Shown: positions 36,211-46,496 of the stretch, in pieces
Layout: every line of letters begins with the position of its first letter
Numbering within the stretch: the first letter of the stretch is position 1
Assembly (NCBI GenBank): GCA_963837285.1
Contig: CAWIMS010000004.1
Coordinates: 124,001 to 188,000, forward strand
Origin: Planosporangium sp963837285
GTDB lineage: Bacteria > Actinomycetota > Actinomycetes > Mycobacteriales > Micromonosporaceae
Direction of reading: 5' to 3'
Length of the DNA stretch: 64,000 bases
Translations under genes and position numbers: made by a program
The notes under the pieces: generated by a model
Told to the model about the DNA's origin: nothing
Seen by the model: the letters and a program-made list of their open reading frames with translations, nothing else
Databases searched by the model: none

Positions 36211-36975
36211 GTGGAACCTGATCGACGGCGGGTCCTTCGTGCCGAGGTGTGGCTGGTGCTCGGCGTCTCGCTGGGCGCGTCGGCGGTGTACGCGATGGTG
36301 TCCCTGATCGCCAAGTTGACCGCGGGCAAACCGCTGAGCCAGCAGACCGCGACGCTCAACCCGTCGCAGGCGCCCGGCCGGCCCTACCTCGACCTCACGT
36401 ACCAGCTTCTCGGCATTCTCTTCGCGGTCGTGCCGGCGATCCTCGCGCTGCACCTGCTGGCCCGCGATCCGGCGGACGGCGGGGTGCGGGCGTCGCTCGG
36501 GCTGGACCGGCGCCGGCCGGCGTTCGACCTGACCTCGGGGGCGGTGCTCGCGGCCGTCATCGGCCTGCCCGGCATCGGGTTGTACCTGGTAGCGAAGGCT
36601 CTCGATATCAACGCGACGGTCGTGCCGGCCGCGCTGCCACACGTCTGGTGGGCGGTGCCGGTGCTCATCCTGTCGGCGATCCAGAACGCCGTGCTCGAAG
36701 AGGTCGTGGTCGTCGGGTACCTGCTGACCCGGCTGCGCGAACTCGGCCGATCGACCGTCTTCGCGGTCACCACGAGCGCGCTGTTACGCGGCTCCTACCA
36801 CCTGTACCAGGGCTTCGGGGCGTTCGTCGGCAACGCCATCATGGGTGTCGTCTTCGCGCTGTTCTTTCTCCGCACCCGCCGGATCGCGCCGCTGATCGTG
36901 GCCCACTCCATCCTCGACATCGTGTCCTTCGTCGGGTACGCGCTGCTGGCCAGCAGGTTGTCGTTTTTGCGGTGA
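36211..36975 (+). CDS. CPBP-family intramembrane protease homologue
   Basis: The 254-residue protein has about six to seven hydrophobic helices and the CPBP (Abi/Rce1) motifs in order: L-E-E-V-V-V-V-G-Y-L, R-G-S-Y-H-L-Y-Q-G and A-H-S-I-L-D-I. The two Glu and two His expected to bind zinc are kept, while the Arg usually found in E-E-x3-R is not. The GTG at 36211 precedes a short basic N-terminus. CPBP proteins process or modify peptides and prenylated proteins within membranes; the substrate is not evident. Confidence 0.85.
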   Translation: MEPDRRRVLRAEVWLVLGVSLGASAVYAMVSLIAKLTAGKPLSQQTATLNPSQAPGRPYLDLTYQLLGILFAVVPAILALHLLARDPADGGVRASLGLDRRRPAFDLTSGAVLAAVIGLPGIGLYLVAKALDINATVVPAALPHVWWAVPVLILSAIQNAVLEEVVVVGYLLTRLRELGRSTVFAVTTSALLRGSYHLYQGFGAFVGNAIMGVVFALFFLRTRRIAPLIVAHSILDIVSFVGYALLASRLSFLR

Positions 36976-37170
36976 ATCCACTGTGGACCAGCGGGGGACG
37001 TAACAGTTAGCGCACGAGCGGGCGGCGCACTTCCACCTTTCGGCTGGTCCGCATAGGCTGCCGGCCATTGTGGGCTGATCAAACCCACCCGGGCCTGCGG
37101 CATCGGCCGCCGCCCGGTAGCGCTCCGTGGGTGGTCCATGGGGCAAGGGAGGCACGGAGGTTTACAGCCA

Positions 37171-40100
37171 GTGTCGTTCTCACCACCAGCCGGGTGGAGA
37201 CGCCCGGCCATTCTCGCAGTCGCTACAGCGGCCGTCACCGCGTTAGCTCTCTCCAGCGCCGGCAGCGCCGGGGCGGCCCCGGCGAAGGCGGAGCCGGCAG
37301 CACTCTACCTGGTGCAGACGGCAGGGCTGCCGATTTCGACCTACGCCGGCGGCGTACAGAACATTCCGGGCACCAAGGCCCCGGCGGGCCAGAAGCTCGA
37401 CCGCCGGGCCTGGAACTACCAGTCATATCGGCAGTACCTGATTAACCAGCACAAGAACGTCCAGCGCGCGGCCGGCGTCGACAGCAAGATCGTCGCTGAC
37501 TACAACACCGCGTGGAACGGGTTCGCCGCCAAGCTGACCACGGCAGAGGTCGCGAAGGTCAAGGCGACCCCGGGCGTCGTCAACGTGTACAAGAGCAAGA
37601 TTCACACCGTCGACACCATCACCACCCCGACGTTCCTCGGCCTCGACGGCCCGAACGGGGTGTGGCAGAAGCAGTTCGGCGACCCCGAGCACGCCGGGGA
37701 GGGCGTGATCGTCGGCGTCATCGACACCGGTTTCTGGCCGGAGAACCCGAGCTTCGGCGCGATGTCGGAGCCGCGGGCCGACCAGGCGACCATCGACGGC
37801 AAGTGGACCGGAACCTGCGACGCCGGCGACGATCACCCGGTCGAGTGCAACAACAAGGTGATCGGCGCACGATGGTTCAACGCCGCCGGCCTCGCCGACA
37901 AGAACCCGGCCGAGTTCCACTCGCCGCGCGACTTCAACGGCCACGGCTCGCACACGGCGGCCACCGCGGCCGGCAAGCACGGCGTCACCGCCTCGGTCAA
38001 CGGCTCCGACCTCGGGCAGGTGTCCGGCATGGCGCCGGCCGCCCGGCTGGCCATCTACAAGGTGCTCTGGGAGCGGGCCGACGGCACCAACGCCAGCGGC
38101 AGCTCGGTCGACATCGTCGCCGCGGTCGACCAGGCCGTCGCCGACGGCGTCGACATCCTGAGCTTCTCCATCGGTGACAACGACGACTCGATCGGCCCCG
38201 AGGAGCAGGCGTTCTTCGACGCCTCCGCCGCGGGCGTGTTCGTGTCCGCCGCCGCCGGCAACAATGGCGGAGCCGGCCCGGCCACCGTCGACAACGCCGA
38301 GCCGTGGGTCACCACGGTCGCCGCGAGCAGCCACGACCGTGGCTTCAGCAAGACCGTGACGCTCGGCAACGGTGCCACGTACACCGGTGTCGGGCTGGGT
38401 ACCACCGCCGTGCCTTCAACGCCGCTCGTGGACTCGGCCGGTGCCGGTGCCCCGGGCGCCGACCCGACCGCCGCCGAGCTGTGCACACCCGGCACCCTCG
38501 ACCCGGTCAAGGTGACCGGCAAGGTGGTGCTCTGCAAGCGCGGTGTCGTCGCGCGTACCGACAAGAGCAAGGCGGTCCAGCAGGCCGGCGGCGTCGGCAT
38601 GATCCAGTACAACCCGACCGCCAACTCGCTCAACGCCGACTTCCACTTCGTACCGTCGATCCACGTCGGCCCGACCGAGGGTGCGGCCATCAAGGCGTAC
38701 ATCGCGGGCACGGCGAACCCGACCGCCGCGATCTCGGCGGCCACGGCGGTGAAGAACGAGGCGCCGGTCATGGCCGACTTCTCGTCGATCGGCCCGTCCG
38801 TCAGCAGCGGCGGTGACCTGCTCAAGCCGGACATCACCGCACCCGGTGTCGACGTGCTCGCCGCGGTCGCCCCGCCCGGGCACAACGGCCAGGACTTCGA
38901 CCTGCTGTCGGGTACCTCCATGGCGACCCCGCACATCTCCGGTATCGCCGCATTGATCAAGAGCAAGAACCCGACCTGGTCGCCGACCGCGATCAAGTCG
39001 GCGCTGATGACCACGGCCAGCCAGCTCGACAACCAGGGCAAGCCGATCCAGCGGGCCGGCGCCAACGCCACGCCGCTGGACTTCGGCGCCGGCCACGTCA
39101 CGCCGGGGCCGGCGTTCGACCCCGGTCTGGTGTACGAGTCGGACCCGCAGGACTGGCTCCGGTACACCTGCGGCATCAACGTGCACCTGAAGGTCGGCGG
39201 CGGCGAGGACGTCTGCCCGATCGTCGGCTCGATCGACCCGAGTGACCTCAACTACCCGTCGATCTCGGTCGGCGACCTGGCCGGCGAGCAGACGGTCACG
39301 CGTACGGTCACCAACGTCTCGAAGTTCTCGAGCACGTACGTGGCCAAGGTGCAGGCGCCGGCCGGCTTCACCGCGACGGTGAAGCCGTCGGTGATCGTGG
39401 TCAGGCCGGGCAAGTCGGTCAGCTACAAGGTCACCGTCAAGCGGACCAGCGCCGCCTTCGGTAGCTGGGCGTTCGGCTCGCTGTCCTGGCTGGACCTGCG
39501 CGGCCACAGCGTACGCAGCCCCATCGCGCTGCGTCCGGTGGTCGTGTCGGCCCCGCTGAAGACCTCGGGCACCGGCACCAGCGGCTCGGCGACGCTGCCG
39601 CTGCGGACCGGCTACCACGGCACCCTGATCGCGCAGGCCTTCGGGTTGACCGCGTCCCAGGTCACCACCAGGACGCTGGTCGGCTCCACGACCGGGTTCA
39701 ACCCGGACGCGCCGGCCGAGGGTCCGGCGGTGGCGAAGGTGCACGTGTCCGTCCCGGCGGGTACCGCCGTCGCCCGGGTCGCCACCTTCGGGGCCGACTA
39801 CGGGCCGGGTAGCGACATCGACGTGTACGTCTACAACGCGGCCGGCGACCAGGTCGGCCAGAGCGCCAGCGGCAGCGCCGAGGAGAAGGTCGACCTGCCC
39901 GGGCCTGGCGAGTACGACGTGTACGCCGTGCAGTTCGCCCTGCCCACCGGGGTTGACCAGCAGGATCTCAAGCTCAACACGTTTGTCGTGCCGTCCGCTG
40001 CGGCGGGCAACCTGACCGTCTCGCCGGCCCGCCAGTCGGTGAGGTTCGGCGGCCAGGCGAGCATCACGGCAAGCTGGACCGGCCTCACCGCCGGCCGGCA

Positions 40101-40173
40101 CTACCTGGGCCAGATCTCGTACAGCGACGGTGGCACGACGCGTGCTACGACGCTGATCGCGGTCGACGCGTAG
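37171..40173 (+). CDS. Large secreted subtilisin-like protease (S8 family)
   Basis: The 1,000-residue protein has a signal peptide (about 1-37), an I9-type propeptide, and a subtilase domain with an inserted PA domain. Catalytic residues are Asp in G-V-I-D-T-G (near 182), His in G-H-G-S-H-T (near 258) and Ser in G-T-S-M-A-T-P-H (near 583). A fibronectin-like domain (T-V-T-R-T-V-T-N-V) and a beta-rich C-terminal region follow. The layout resembles plant-type cucumisin subtilases found in actinobacteria. The GTG at 37171 is preceded by GGAGG at ten bases; an ATG 11 codons upstream is possible. It is an extracellular protease. Confidence 0.93.
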   Translation: MSFSPPAGWRRPAILAVATAAVTALALSSAGSAGAAPAKAEPAALYLVQTAGLPISTYAGGVQNIPGTKAPAGQKLDRRAWNYQSYRQYLINQHKNVQRAAGVDSKIVADYNTAWNGFAAKLTTAEVAKVKATPGVVNVYKSKIHTVDTITTPTFLGLDGPNGVWQKQFGDPEHAGEGVIVGVIDTGFWPENPSFGAMSEPRADQATIDGKWTGTCDAGDDHPVECNNKVIGARWFNAAGLADKNPAEFHSPRDFNGHGSHTAATAAGKHGVTASVNGSDLGQVSGMAPAARLAIYKVLWERADGTNASGSSVDIVAAVDQAVADGVDILSFSIGDNDDSIGPEEQAFFDASAAGVFVSAAAGNNGGAGPATVDNAEPWVTTVAASSHDRGFSKTVTLGNGATYTGVGLGTTAVPSTPLVDSAGAGAPGADPTAAELCTPGTLDPVKVTGKVVLCKRGVVARTDKSKAVQQAGGVGMIQYNPTANSLNADFHFVPSIHVGPTEGAAIKAYIAGTANPTAAISAATAVKNEAPVMADFSSIGPSVSSGGDLLKPDITAPGVDVLAAVAPPGHNGQDFDLLSGTSMATPHISGIAALIKSKNPTWSPTAIKSALMTTASQLDNQGKPIQRAGANATPLDFGAGHVTPGPAFDPGLVYESDPQDWLRYTCGINVHLKVGGGEDVCPIVGSIDPSDLNYPSISVGDLAGEQTVTRTVTNVSKFSSTYVAKVQAPAGFTATVKPSVIVVRPGKSVSYKVTVKRTSAAFGSWAFGSLSWLDLRGHSVRSPIALRPVVVSAPLKTSGTGTSGSATLPLRTGYHGTLIAQAFGLTASQVTTRTLVGSTTGFNPDAPAEGPAVAKVHVSVPAGTAVARVATFGADYGPGSDIDVYVYNAAGDQVGQSASGSAEEKVDLPGPGEYDVYAVQFALPTGVDQQDLKLNTFVVPSAAAGNLTVSPARQSVRFGGQASITASWTGLTAGRHYLGQISYSDGGTTRATTLIAVDA

Positions 40174-40182
40174 GTCGTTGGT

Positions 40183-40220
40183 GATCCCCGGTCGCCCTGT
40201 TCGTGGGGCGGCCGGGGATC
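40183..40220. terminator. Strong hairpin terminator after the subtilase
   Basis: GATCCCCGGTCGCCC and GGGCGGCCGGGGATC form a 15-base stem with one mismatch around an 8-base loop, ten bases after the subtilase stop codon. Confidence 0.9.
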
Positions 40221-40226
40221 CTCGCC

Positions 40227-40283
40227 GATCTTGGAGAAATGTACGTGGTTTGATCTCCGAACCGTGTGCATTTCTCCTAGATC
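40227..40283. terminator. Second hairpin, at the 3' end of the EcsC-like gene
   Basis: GATCTTGGAGAAATGTACGTGG pairs with an inverted partner ending at 40283 with few mismatches. It includes the last codons and stop of the opposite-strand gene, so it probably terminates that gene. Confidence 0.7.
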
Positions 40284-41844
40284 GACGGAGTCTTGTAGAA
40301 CTTCGTGGCCCGGGCAGCCAGCCGCTCGGTGCTCCGCGAGTCCAGCACGGCCGCGAGGGCCGCGCCCGCACCCGGCACGATCCGGGCCGCCCGCCGCGCG
40401 ATCCGGGCCTTCAGCATCGCCGCGCCGGCCGCGCGCGCGAGCTGCGCCGCGAGCCGCGACGCGCCTTCGCCGTCGTGGTCAGCCGCGCGCGCGGCCGCCA
40501 GCGCCGCCCGGGCACCACCAAGATCAGGGTGTACCCGCATAAGCGTGAGCAGTTCGGCCGCGCGCTCCTGCTCGGCCGGGTCCCGCCCGTACGCGGCCGC
40601 CACGTCGAGCACCAGCCGGGCCTGGATCCACGCCAGGCCGGCTGACTCCGCGAGCACGGCCAGTGGCCCGACCAGTCCGGCCACAGCCCCGCGGATCCGG
40701 GCCTGCCGTACCGATCGGACTGCGGCCAGTCTCGCCAGCCCGTCCGGGGTCGCGTTCGGGTACGTTTCGCGCAGCCAGTCCAGCCGCTCGCGTACATGTG
40801 GCGCCAGCCCGTCGACCGCGGCGATGGCGAGCAGCTCCAGCGCGTACCCGGGGGTGGTCCGGAGGCTCGGCCACAGCCGAGGGTGAACCGGCGCCGGGGG
40901 TTCGATTCTGGCTGTGACCGCCTTGGTGGCCTTCTTGGCTGCTTTCTTGGCTGCCTTTTTCGCGGGTTTGGGGGGTTCGGGGGCTGCGGGCGGCGTCCGT
41001 GGTGGCGGCGCCGGCTCGGGGCTCGGCGGCGTGGCGGCCTTGGTCGTGGTCTTGGCGGCTGTCTTGGGCGTGGCCTTGGGAGCTTCTTGGGGGGCTGTCT
41101 TGGGCGTGGCCTTGGGAGCTTCCTGGGGGGCTGTCTTGGCCGTCGCCTTGACGGTGGTGGCCTTGGTCGTGGTCTTCACCGCCGCCTTGGCCGCGGACTT
41201 GCGGGCGGCCTTGCGCGGTGCCTGGACCGTGGGTGGTTCCGGGCTCTTGGCTGGTTCCGGGCTCTTGGCTGGTTCCGGGCTCTTGGCTGGTTCCGGGCTC
41301 TTGGCTGGTTCCGGGCTCCTGGCTGGTTCCGGGCTCCTGGCTGGTTCCGGGGTCGCGGGTGGCTCGGGGGCCCTACCCGCCGCGGCGGCCTTCGCGACGC
41401 GGGGCGGCGTCGCGGTGGGGGGTGGCGTTGCGGTGGGGGGTGGCGTTGCGTGGTGGGGGCGGTGCGCGGCGGCTCGGGCGGCGTGGCCTTCTGGCGCGGT
41501 GCGGGCGTTGAGGCCGGTGCGGGCGTTGAGGCCGGCGCGGGCGCCGGGGCCGGTCTGGGTGCTGGCGCGACCGGGCGCGGCGGCGGCGCGGGTGTCGCGT
41601 CGGCTGGCGACACGAACATCGCTGGCGGCACCTTACGTGGGGGCGCCTTCCTGGCCGGCTGCTGGCGCGGCTCCTTGCGCGGCTCCTTGCGCGGCTCCTT
41701 GCGCGGCTCCGGGGTGCGCGGCTCCGGGCTGCGTGGAGGCTCGACGGAGCCGCGCGGCTTCCCCGGGGATGTTTGGGACGAATCGGTCGACTTCGCCTTG
41801 CCGGGGCGCTTGCGTGGGGTCGCCGGCGTCTGATCGTCCTCCAT
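40277..41844 (-). CDS. EcsC-like protein with long Pro/Ala/Lys-rich N-terminal region, one frame break
   Basis: From the ATG at 41844 (M-E-D-D-Q-T-P-A-T-P) the first 300 or so residues are disordered Pro/Ala/Lys/Arg-rich sequence. They include R-K-E-P repeats, six S-P-E-P-A-[KR] repeats (41241-41348) and histone-H1-like K-A-A-K-K-A-A-K-K stretches. A one-base shift near 41450 is needed to connect the two halves. The C-terminal 190 residues are helical and resemble EcsC (A-R-L-V-L-D-V-A-A-A-Y-G-R-D-P, then R-L-A-A-R-A-T-K-F-Y-K at the end). The tail could bind nucleic acid or wall polymer; the function is unknown. Confidence 0.65.
41241..41348. repeat. Six tandem 18-bp coding repeats
   Basis: The unit GGGCTCTTGGCTGGTTCC occurs six times head to tail, the last two with one T-to-C change. 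On the minus strand each unit encodes the hexapeptide S-P-E-P-A-K or R, within the EcsC-like gene. Confidence 0.9.
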
Positions 41845-42062
41845 CTGCCCGAGATTAGTGCTGCCAGACCGCCTGTGCCGGACGAAACACCATCGGGTTT
41901 CAGCGATGCCTGTACACGCTGGCGCCTCGAATGTTAGGAGCACCACACCGGTACGGGCTGGACAGGCCCCCAGGCGGCCGACTTGCCGGTGGGATACCCG
42001 CTTTGCCCGGTACCGGGCCTGCCCTGTATCCTCGTTCGGCGGTGGTCCTCTGCGGTCACCGT

Positions 42063-42153
42063 GGAGGCTTCGCCTAGTCTGGTCTATGGCGCCGCACTGC
42101 TAATGCGGTTGGGGCCCTAAAGCCCCTCCCGGGTTCGAATCCCGGAGCCTCCG
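42063..42153 (+). tRNA. tRNA-Ser (anticodon GCT)
   Basis: A class II tRNA with acceptor arms GGAGGCT and AGCCTCC, anticodon stem CCGCA/TGCGG around C-T-G-C-T-A-A (anticodon GCT), a long variable arm and G-G-T-T-C-G-A-A-T-C-C. The discriminator is G and no CCA is encoded. Confidence 0.97.
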
Positions 42154-42188
42154 CGCTTCCGACCGGTGTGTACACTGGCCGGGCGTGA

Positions 42189-42261
42189 GCGCCCGTAGCT
42201 CAACGGATAGAGCATCTGACTACGGATCAGAAGGTTGGGGGTTCGAGTCCCTTCGGGCGCG
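42189..42261 (+). tRNA. tRNA-Arg (anticodon ACG)
   Basis: A 73-base class I tRNA with acceptor arms GCGCCCG and CGGGCGC, D-arm A-G-C-T-C-A-A-C-G-G-A, anticodon stem TCTGA/TCAGA around C-T-A-C-G-G-A (anticodon ACG, read as ICG) and a normal T-loop. It follows tRNA-Ser by 35 bases. Confidence 0.97.
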
Positions 42262-42271
42262 CAAGAAATAG

Positions 42272-42306
42272 GGCCGTGACCTGCGGAAACGCGGGTCACG
42301 GCCTTT
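42272..42306 (+). terminator. Terminator after the tRNA pair
   Basis: GGCCGTGACC and GGTCACGGCC are perfect inverted arms, extended inward by GCG/CGC around a GAAA loop and followed by TTTC. It lies ten bases after tRNA-Arg. Confidence 0.9.
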
Positions 42307-42432
42307 CAAGATCTGTCCACAGTAGACTCCAGGTGCTCCTGGGTTGCTCGCGTGCGCAGAGGATGTCACGCCATGATCGAAAGCGTGCGCTCCCGTCGGC
42401 CCTGTGCGTGCCGAAAATCCCGTCCATGCAGG

Positions 42433-43528
42433 TCAAGCGGCATGTCGGTACTCGTGGAGGATGCCGCCGAGTCGATCATGTCGTCGTATGTCGAGGTAGC
42501 CGAGCCGGTCCGGTTCGATGATCGGTTGGGGAAGCGGGCACAGGGGTGCCGCGGCGTGGAGCGCGCGGTGGGTCCGGTGCTGGTTGTAGAAGGTCTCGTA
42601 CTCGCGGAGCGCTTGCAGCAGATGGGCACGGTTCACGATCAGGGTCCGGTCGAGGAGTTCGGCTCTGCATGAGCGCACCCATCGCTCCATGATCGCGTTC
42701 ATGCGCGGTACGCGGATGCCGGTCTTCGATGATCGCGACGCCCTCGTCTTCGAAGACCGCGTCGAACGCGGCCGTGTACTTGCTGTCGCGGTCGCGGATC
42801 AGGTACTTCACCGTGGCGCCGGCGTCCTGGAGGTCCATGACCAAGTTCCTGGCCAGTTGTGTGGTCCATGCCGCGGTGGGGTGGGCGGTGGCGCCGAGGA
42901 CATGGACACGGCGGGTGGCGTGCTCGATGACGGCGAAGACGTACAGCCGCGCGCCGGTCAGGGTCCGGGTCTCGAAGAAGTCGGCGGCGAGGATCGCCTT
43001 GTGCTTGGCTGCGCAGGAAGGCGGCCCAGGTCTGGCGGTTACGTTCGGGGGCGGGCTCGATGCCGTTGATCTTGAGGATCTCCCAGACCGTGGAGGGGGC
43101 GACCTTGATGCCGAGGGCGGCCAGTTCGCCGTGGATGCGTCTGTAGCCCCAACTGGAGTTCTCCCTCGCCAGGCGCAGGACGAGGGCTTGGATGCTGCCG
43201 ACGGTGGGCGGCCGGCCTGGCCGCTTCGGCCGGGATTGCTTGGCGTGGTGGCGGCGGAGCAGGTCGCGGTGCCAGCGCAGGACGGTATCGGGGGAGACGA
43301 TCAGGTGGAGCTGGCGCAGGTGGGGCCTGGGGAGTCGGTGGAGTAGGGCGGCGAGAAAGGCCCGGTCAGGCGGGGTGAGGCGGGGTTTGTCGATCTGGCG
43401 TTGCAGGACGCGCGAGCTGGTGGCGCAGCGTCAAGATCTCGATGTCCTTGTTGCGTGTCGCTCATCGGCAGCAGCCGTATGAAGGCGAACACGCTCGTGA
43501 GCGCGAGGTAGGGCAGTCGCAGCAGCAC
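42433..43528 (-). pseudogene. Integrase-core transposase remnant with several frame breaks
   Basis: Pieces in different frames give a typical actinobacterial integrase-core (rve, DDE) transposase of about 360 residues. They are L-L-R-L-P-Y-L-A-L-T-S-V-F-A-F-I-R-L-L-P at the start, W-G-Y-R-R-I-H-type middle sequence, Y-L-I-R-D-R-D-S-K-Y-T-A-A-F-D-A-V-F with a catalytic Asp, and I-M-E-R-W-V-R-S-C-R-A-E-L-L-D-R-T with the catalytic Glu. It ends L-H-E-Y-R-H-A-A. At least four shifts are needed. No clear terminal inverted repeats were found. It lies just downstream of the tRNA pair, a common insertion region. Confidence 0.75.
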
Positions 43529-43849
43529 GATGACTCATCATGGCACCCAGGTTCGGTGGTCTGCGGGCGTTGACGGCCGCCAGGTACAAGGATCGCTTCG
43601 ACGGCTTCCTCGACGAGTTCACCAAGCCTTCTGAGCTGCGTGGATGCAATATTCGGCACCCACACCGTCATCGAGGCCCAACAGCACCTCCGTCCGCGGC
43701 ACCGCTCGAACAGCAAGCGTCTCGACCGCGATCTCGTAGTATCCGTTCACCGTGTACCGGCCCCCTGTCCGCTTGCTCCGCCTGCGTCGACGCTATCGGG
43801 CCGCCGGATTGCGGGTACCACGAACCAGAAGACGGCATACGAACCCGGA
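43529..43849. other. Gap between two insertion sequences
   Basis: About 320 bases with open frames on both strands but no recognisable family. One reverse frame contains L-R-R-L-G-E-L-V-E-E-A-V-E-A-I-L. It may be debris of the original host sequence broken by the flanking elements. Confidence 0.35.
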
Positions 43850-45730
43850 CTAGGTAGCTGGTGTTAAACGGTGGTTGGCCGGGTCCGGTTAACCACTTCA
43901 TCGTGTTGGTGGTGCTGGTAGGAGTGTTCTGTTCGGGGGCTTGTGGGTGTGTTGAAACTGGTGTATGAGCGGCGTTGTGGGGCTTCTCAGGCTTCTGCTG
44001 GGTGGGTTGGTCGGCGCCCGCGGTGTTCAGGCGGGGTTGAGGGTCCAGCGCGCCGTGGGTGTGGGCGAGGCCGAGCTTGGCGAGTCGGGCGAGGTTGACC
44101 GCGGCGGCGAGGAGGGCGAAGTCGGCGGCGATGCGTAGGGTGCCGCGCATGCGGGCGCGGCGTCCGCCGTGGCGGCGGCGCACGAGGTGGGCGAGTTTGC
44201 GTTCGACTTTGGGTCGGGTGGCCTGGTAGTCGGCCTTCCAGGCCTGGTCGCGTTGGCGGGTGCGGGCGGCGGTGAGGCGGGCTTCGTGATGGCCGATGGT
44301 GATGCGCGGCCGGTCTTGGAGTCGGTGCACATGTCGGCGCAGCGGGCAGGTGCGGCAGTGCGATGCCGAACTCGGCCTTGCCGGCGTGCTTCTTGTGGCC
44401 GCGCACCGGCCGGATCGGGATGGTGATCCCGTTCGGGCAGGTGACCTGCTGGGCTTCCAGGTTGATGTCGAACTGGTCCTTGGTGAACTTCCCGCCCGGC
44501 GCGACGGGTGGCTGGACCTTCGTCATTGCCTCGATCCCGGCGTCGTCGAGGCGGTCCAGGACCTCTCCGGCGCCGTAGGCGGAGTCGCCATAGACCGCAG
44601 CGCGTCGTCATCGCCGGCGTCTGCTCGGTCTGCCGGGTCGGGGTTGGTGAGGTCGGCGATCAGGTCGGCGACCGGTTCGACGTCGCCGGTGTTGCCCGGC
44701 GGTGACCGCGACCGCGGTGATGATCTCACTGTCCGGATCGATGGCGACGTGACCCTTGTAGCCGTCGAAGCCGCGGTGGTTGGTCTTGTGCCCGTGCCGG
44801 GCCTCGGGGTCGACGGTCGAGATCACCCGGTCCTTGGCGACCCTGCGGGCGATGCGCACCACCCGGGTTGTCGGGGTCGGGTTCGAGGTCCTGGCCCAGC
44901 ACCGTGGCCAACAGCCGCGCCGCCTGATCGACCGGCTCGGGCAGGTCCTTGCTGCCCGTCCAGGACGGCAAGCAGGGCGTAGCCGTCGCGGGCCCGGGCG
45001 TCGACCAGGGCGGTCGCGGGCGGCCTTGTCGTCCCAGTCGATGACCGGCTTGCCCGCCGTCACGTAGTGGTCCCCGCTGGTCAGCACCGCCCGCAACCGT
45101 TGCTCCAGAACAGGATCGGCGACGCCGAGCAGCCCACGGATCGCCGAGCGGATCAGCGTGACCGTGTCCATCGTGGCGACCGCGTCATACAGCGGCGTCG
45201 AATCCAGCACCCGCCGCCGGCCCACCAGCCCGGCCTGCCCGGGCGGCGGTCAACGCCACCTCGAACACCCGGTCCGGCCGCTCCGATCGGCGCAGCCGTT
45301 CCCGCATGTCCACCAGCACCGTGTGGGCGAACCCGACCGGGCCGGCGCCGTCCCAACCACCCACCCCGGCCGCGTAGCGCCACCGGGCATCGAACGTGAA
45401 CCGGTCCACCGCCTCCCGGTCCGACAGGCCTTCCAGGCGTTGCAGCACCATCACCGTGGCCACCACCGACGGCGGCACCGACCGGCGACCGATCGCCGCG
45501 AACAGGTCGGTGAACAGCTCGTCCGGGAACAGCATCGGTCCCGCTCCCGGTACAGGAACCCGTAGATCGAACTGGCCGGCAACGACTCGTCACAGAACCG
45601 GGTCACCGGATCCAACAGGTCCAGCTGCTTCGGAGCCTCACCCAACGACACACCTCAAACTACCGCAAAATAGCCACACATCGATACAGACACACCGACC
45701 CGAAGACCCCGTTTAACACCAACTACCTAG
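43850..45730 (-). mobile_element. IS1182-family insertion sequence
   Basis: The element is bounded by inverted repeats GTAGCTGGTGTTAAACGG (43854-43871) and CCGTTTAACACCAACTAC (45709-45726), with one mismatch. They are flanked on both sides by CTAG, which may be the target duplication. The length of about 1.88 kb and the DDE transposase inside fit IS1182 elements. It has truncated an imuA-like gene whose tail starts immediately to the right. Confidence 0.85.
43851..45651 (-). pseudogene. IS1182-family transposase, frame broken several times
   Basis: Starting at M-S-L-G-E-A-P-K-Q-L-D-L-L-D-P-V, successive frames carry L-F-P-D-E-L-F-T-D-L-F and L-S-D-R-E-A-V-D-R-F-T-F-D, then V-L-D-S-T-P-L-Y-D-A-V-A-T (catalytic Asp region) and H-G-H-K-T-N-H-R-G-F-D-G-Y-K-G-H-V-A. 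The end includes the Cys-containing C-P-N-G-I-T-I-P-I-R-P and a helical K-V-E-R-K-L-A-H-L-V-R-R-R-H-G-G-R-R. Together they match an IS1182 transposase of about 550-580 residues. Five or so frame breaks make it inactive as written. The last frame runs into the terminal repeat without a clear stop. Confidence 0.8.
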
Positions 45731-46156
45731 CGAGCATGTCGGGCTCAACCTTGATCGGTTGGCGCTGGTGCCGGCGCCCGGCCCGGACTGGCCCACCGTG
45801 ACGGCCGCGCTCCTCGACGGACTCGACGCGGTGGCGGTACGGCCGCCCGCCGACGAGGTCCCCCGCTGGCCTGGCCCGGTCCCTCGCGGCGCGGGCCCGA
45901 CGTACCGGAGCGTTGCTGATGCCACTGACCCTGCGCCTGGCCGGCGGCTGACCTGGCCCTGGTCGGTAACACACACAGCTGGGCCGGGCTCGGCGCCGGT
46001 CGCGGCAGGCTGCGCCAGCATCAGCTGCGGGTCAGCGCGATCGGGCGCGGCGCAGCCACTCGGCAACGTGAAGTGGTTGCGCCGGTACCGCTGCCCGGCT
46101 CGGCGGGTCAGCTGCCGGCAACCCGGGCTGTCTACGCCGACCGCCGGTCGGCGTAG
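45731..46156 (+). pseudogene. C-terminal fragment of an ImuA-like (RecA-like mutasome) protein
   Basis: Immediately beyond the IS1182 end the frame reads L-D-R-L-A-L-V-P-A-P-G-P-D-W-P-T-V-T-A-A-L-L, then V-A-V-R-P-P. After a shift it reads S-L-A-A-R-A-R-R-T-G-A-L-L-M-P, and after another it reads W-A-G-L-G-A-G-R-G-R-L-R-Q-H-Q-L-R-V. This is the C-terminal half of the RecA-like protein usually encoded with imuB and dnaE2 in actinobacteria. The N-terminal half is missing at the insertion sequence. The identification rests on remembered family sequence, so it is fairly but not fully sure. Confidence 0.6.
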
Positions 46157-46259
46157 ACGGCCATGGGCCACTGGCACCTTATCCGGCGCGGATCGTGCTC
46201 ACCCGAGGATGGGGTTCCCCGCCCGGTCTACGAAGCCGTTGACCAGAGTTCCCGGCCGA

Positions 46260-46496
46260 TTAACCCGAGGGCGGGTCGAACAAGACGTGACGTCCGTCGT
46301 CGAACCGACCCTCGACGCGCAACTCGCACGCCGAGCAGCACAACACCGGTATCTGGCGGGCGGTTACCTTCATCTGCATGCCGGCCAGCGAATGCGTACC
46401 GATCGTCTGCGCCTGAAGCCGGGGACCGAGCTCAAGCCGCAACGCCCCGGGCGCGGCACCACACCTCGGGCACTCGGACTGCTCGATCGTGGCCAT
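46260..46496 (-). CDS. Small zinc-ribbon protein
   Basis: From the ATG at 46496 the 78-residue protein has two knuckles, C-P-R-C near residue 9 and C-C-S-A-C near residue 52, that could bind one zinc. The rest is beta-like (L-R-L-E-L-G-P-R-L and V-E-G-R-F-D-D-G-R-H-V-L-F-D). No signal peptide is seen. The function is unknown. It is intact in an otherwise broken region, which suggests it is a resident gene. The start is supported by conservation-like composition rather than by a strong ribosome site. Confidence 0.6.
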   Translation of the reverse strand: MATIEQSECPRCGAAPGALRLELGPRLQAQTIGTHSLAGMQMKVTARQIPVLCCSACELRVEGRFDDGRHVLFDPPSG

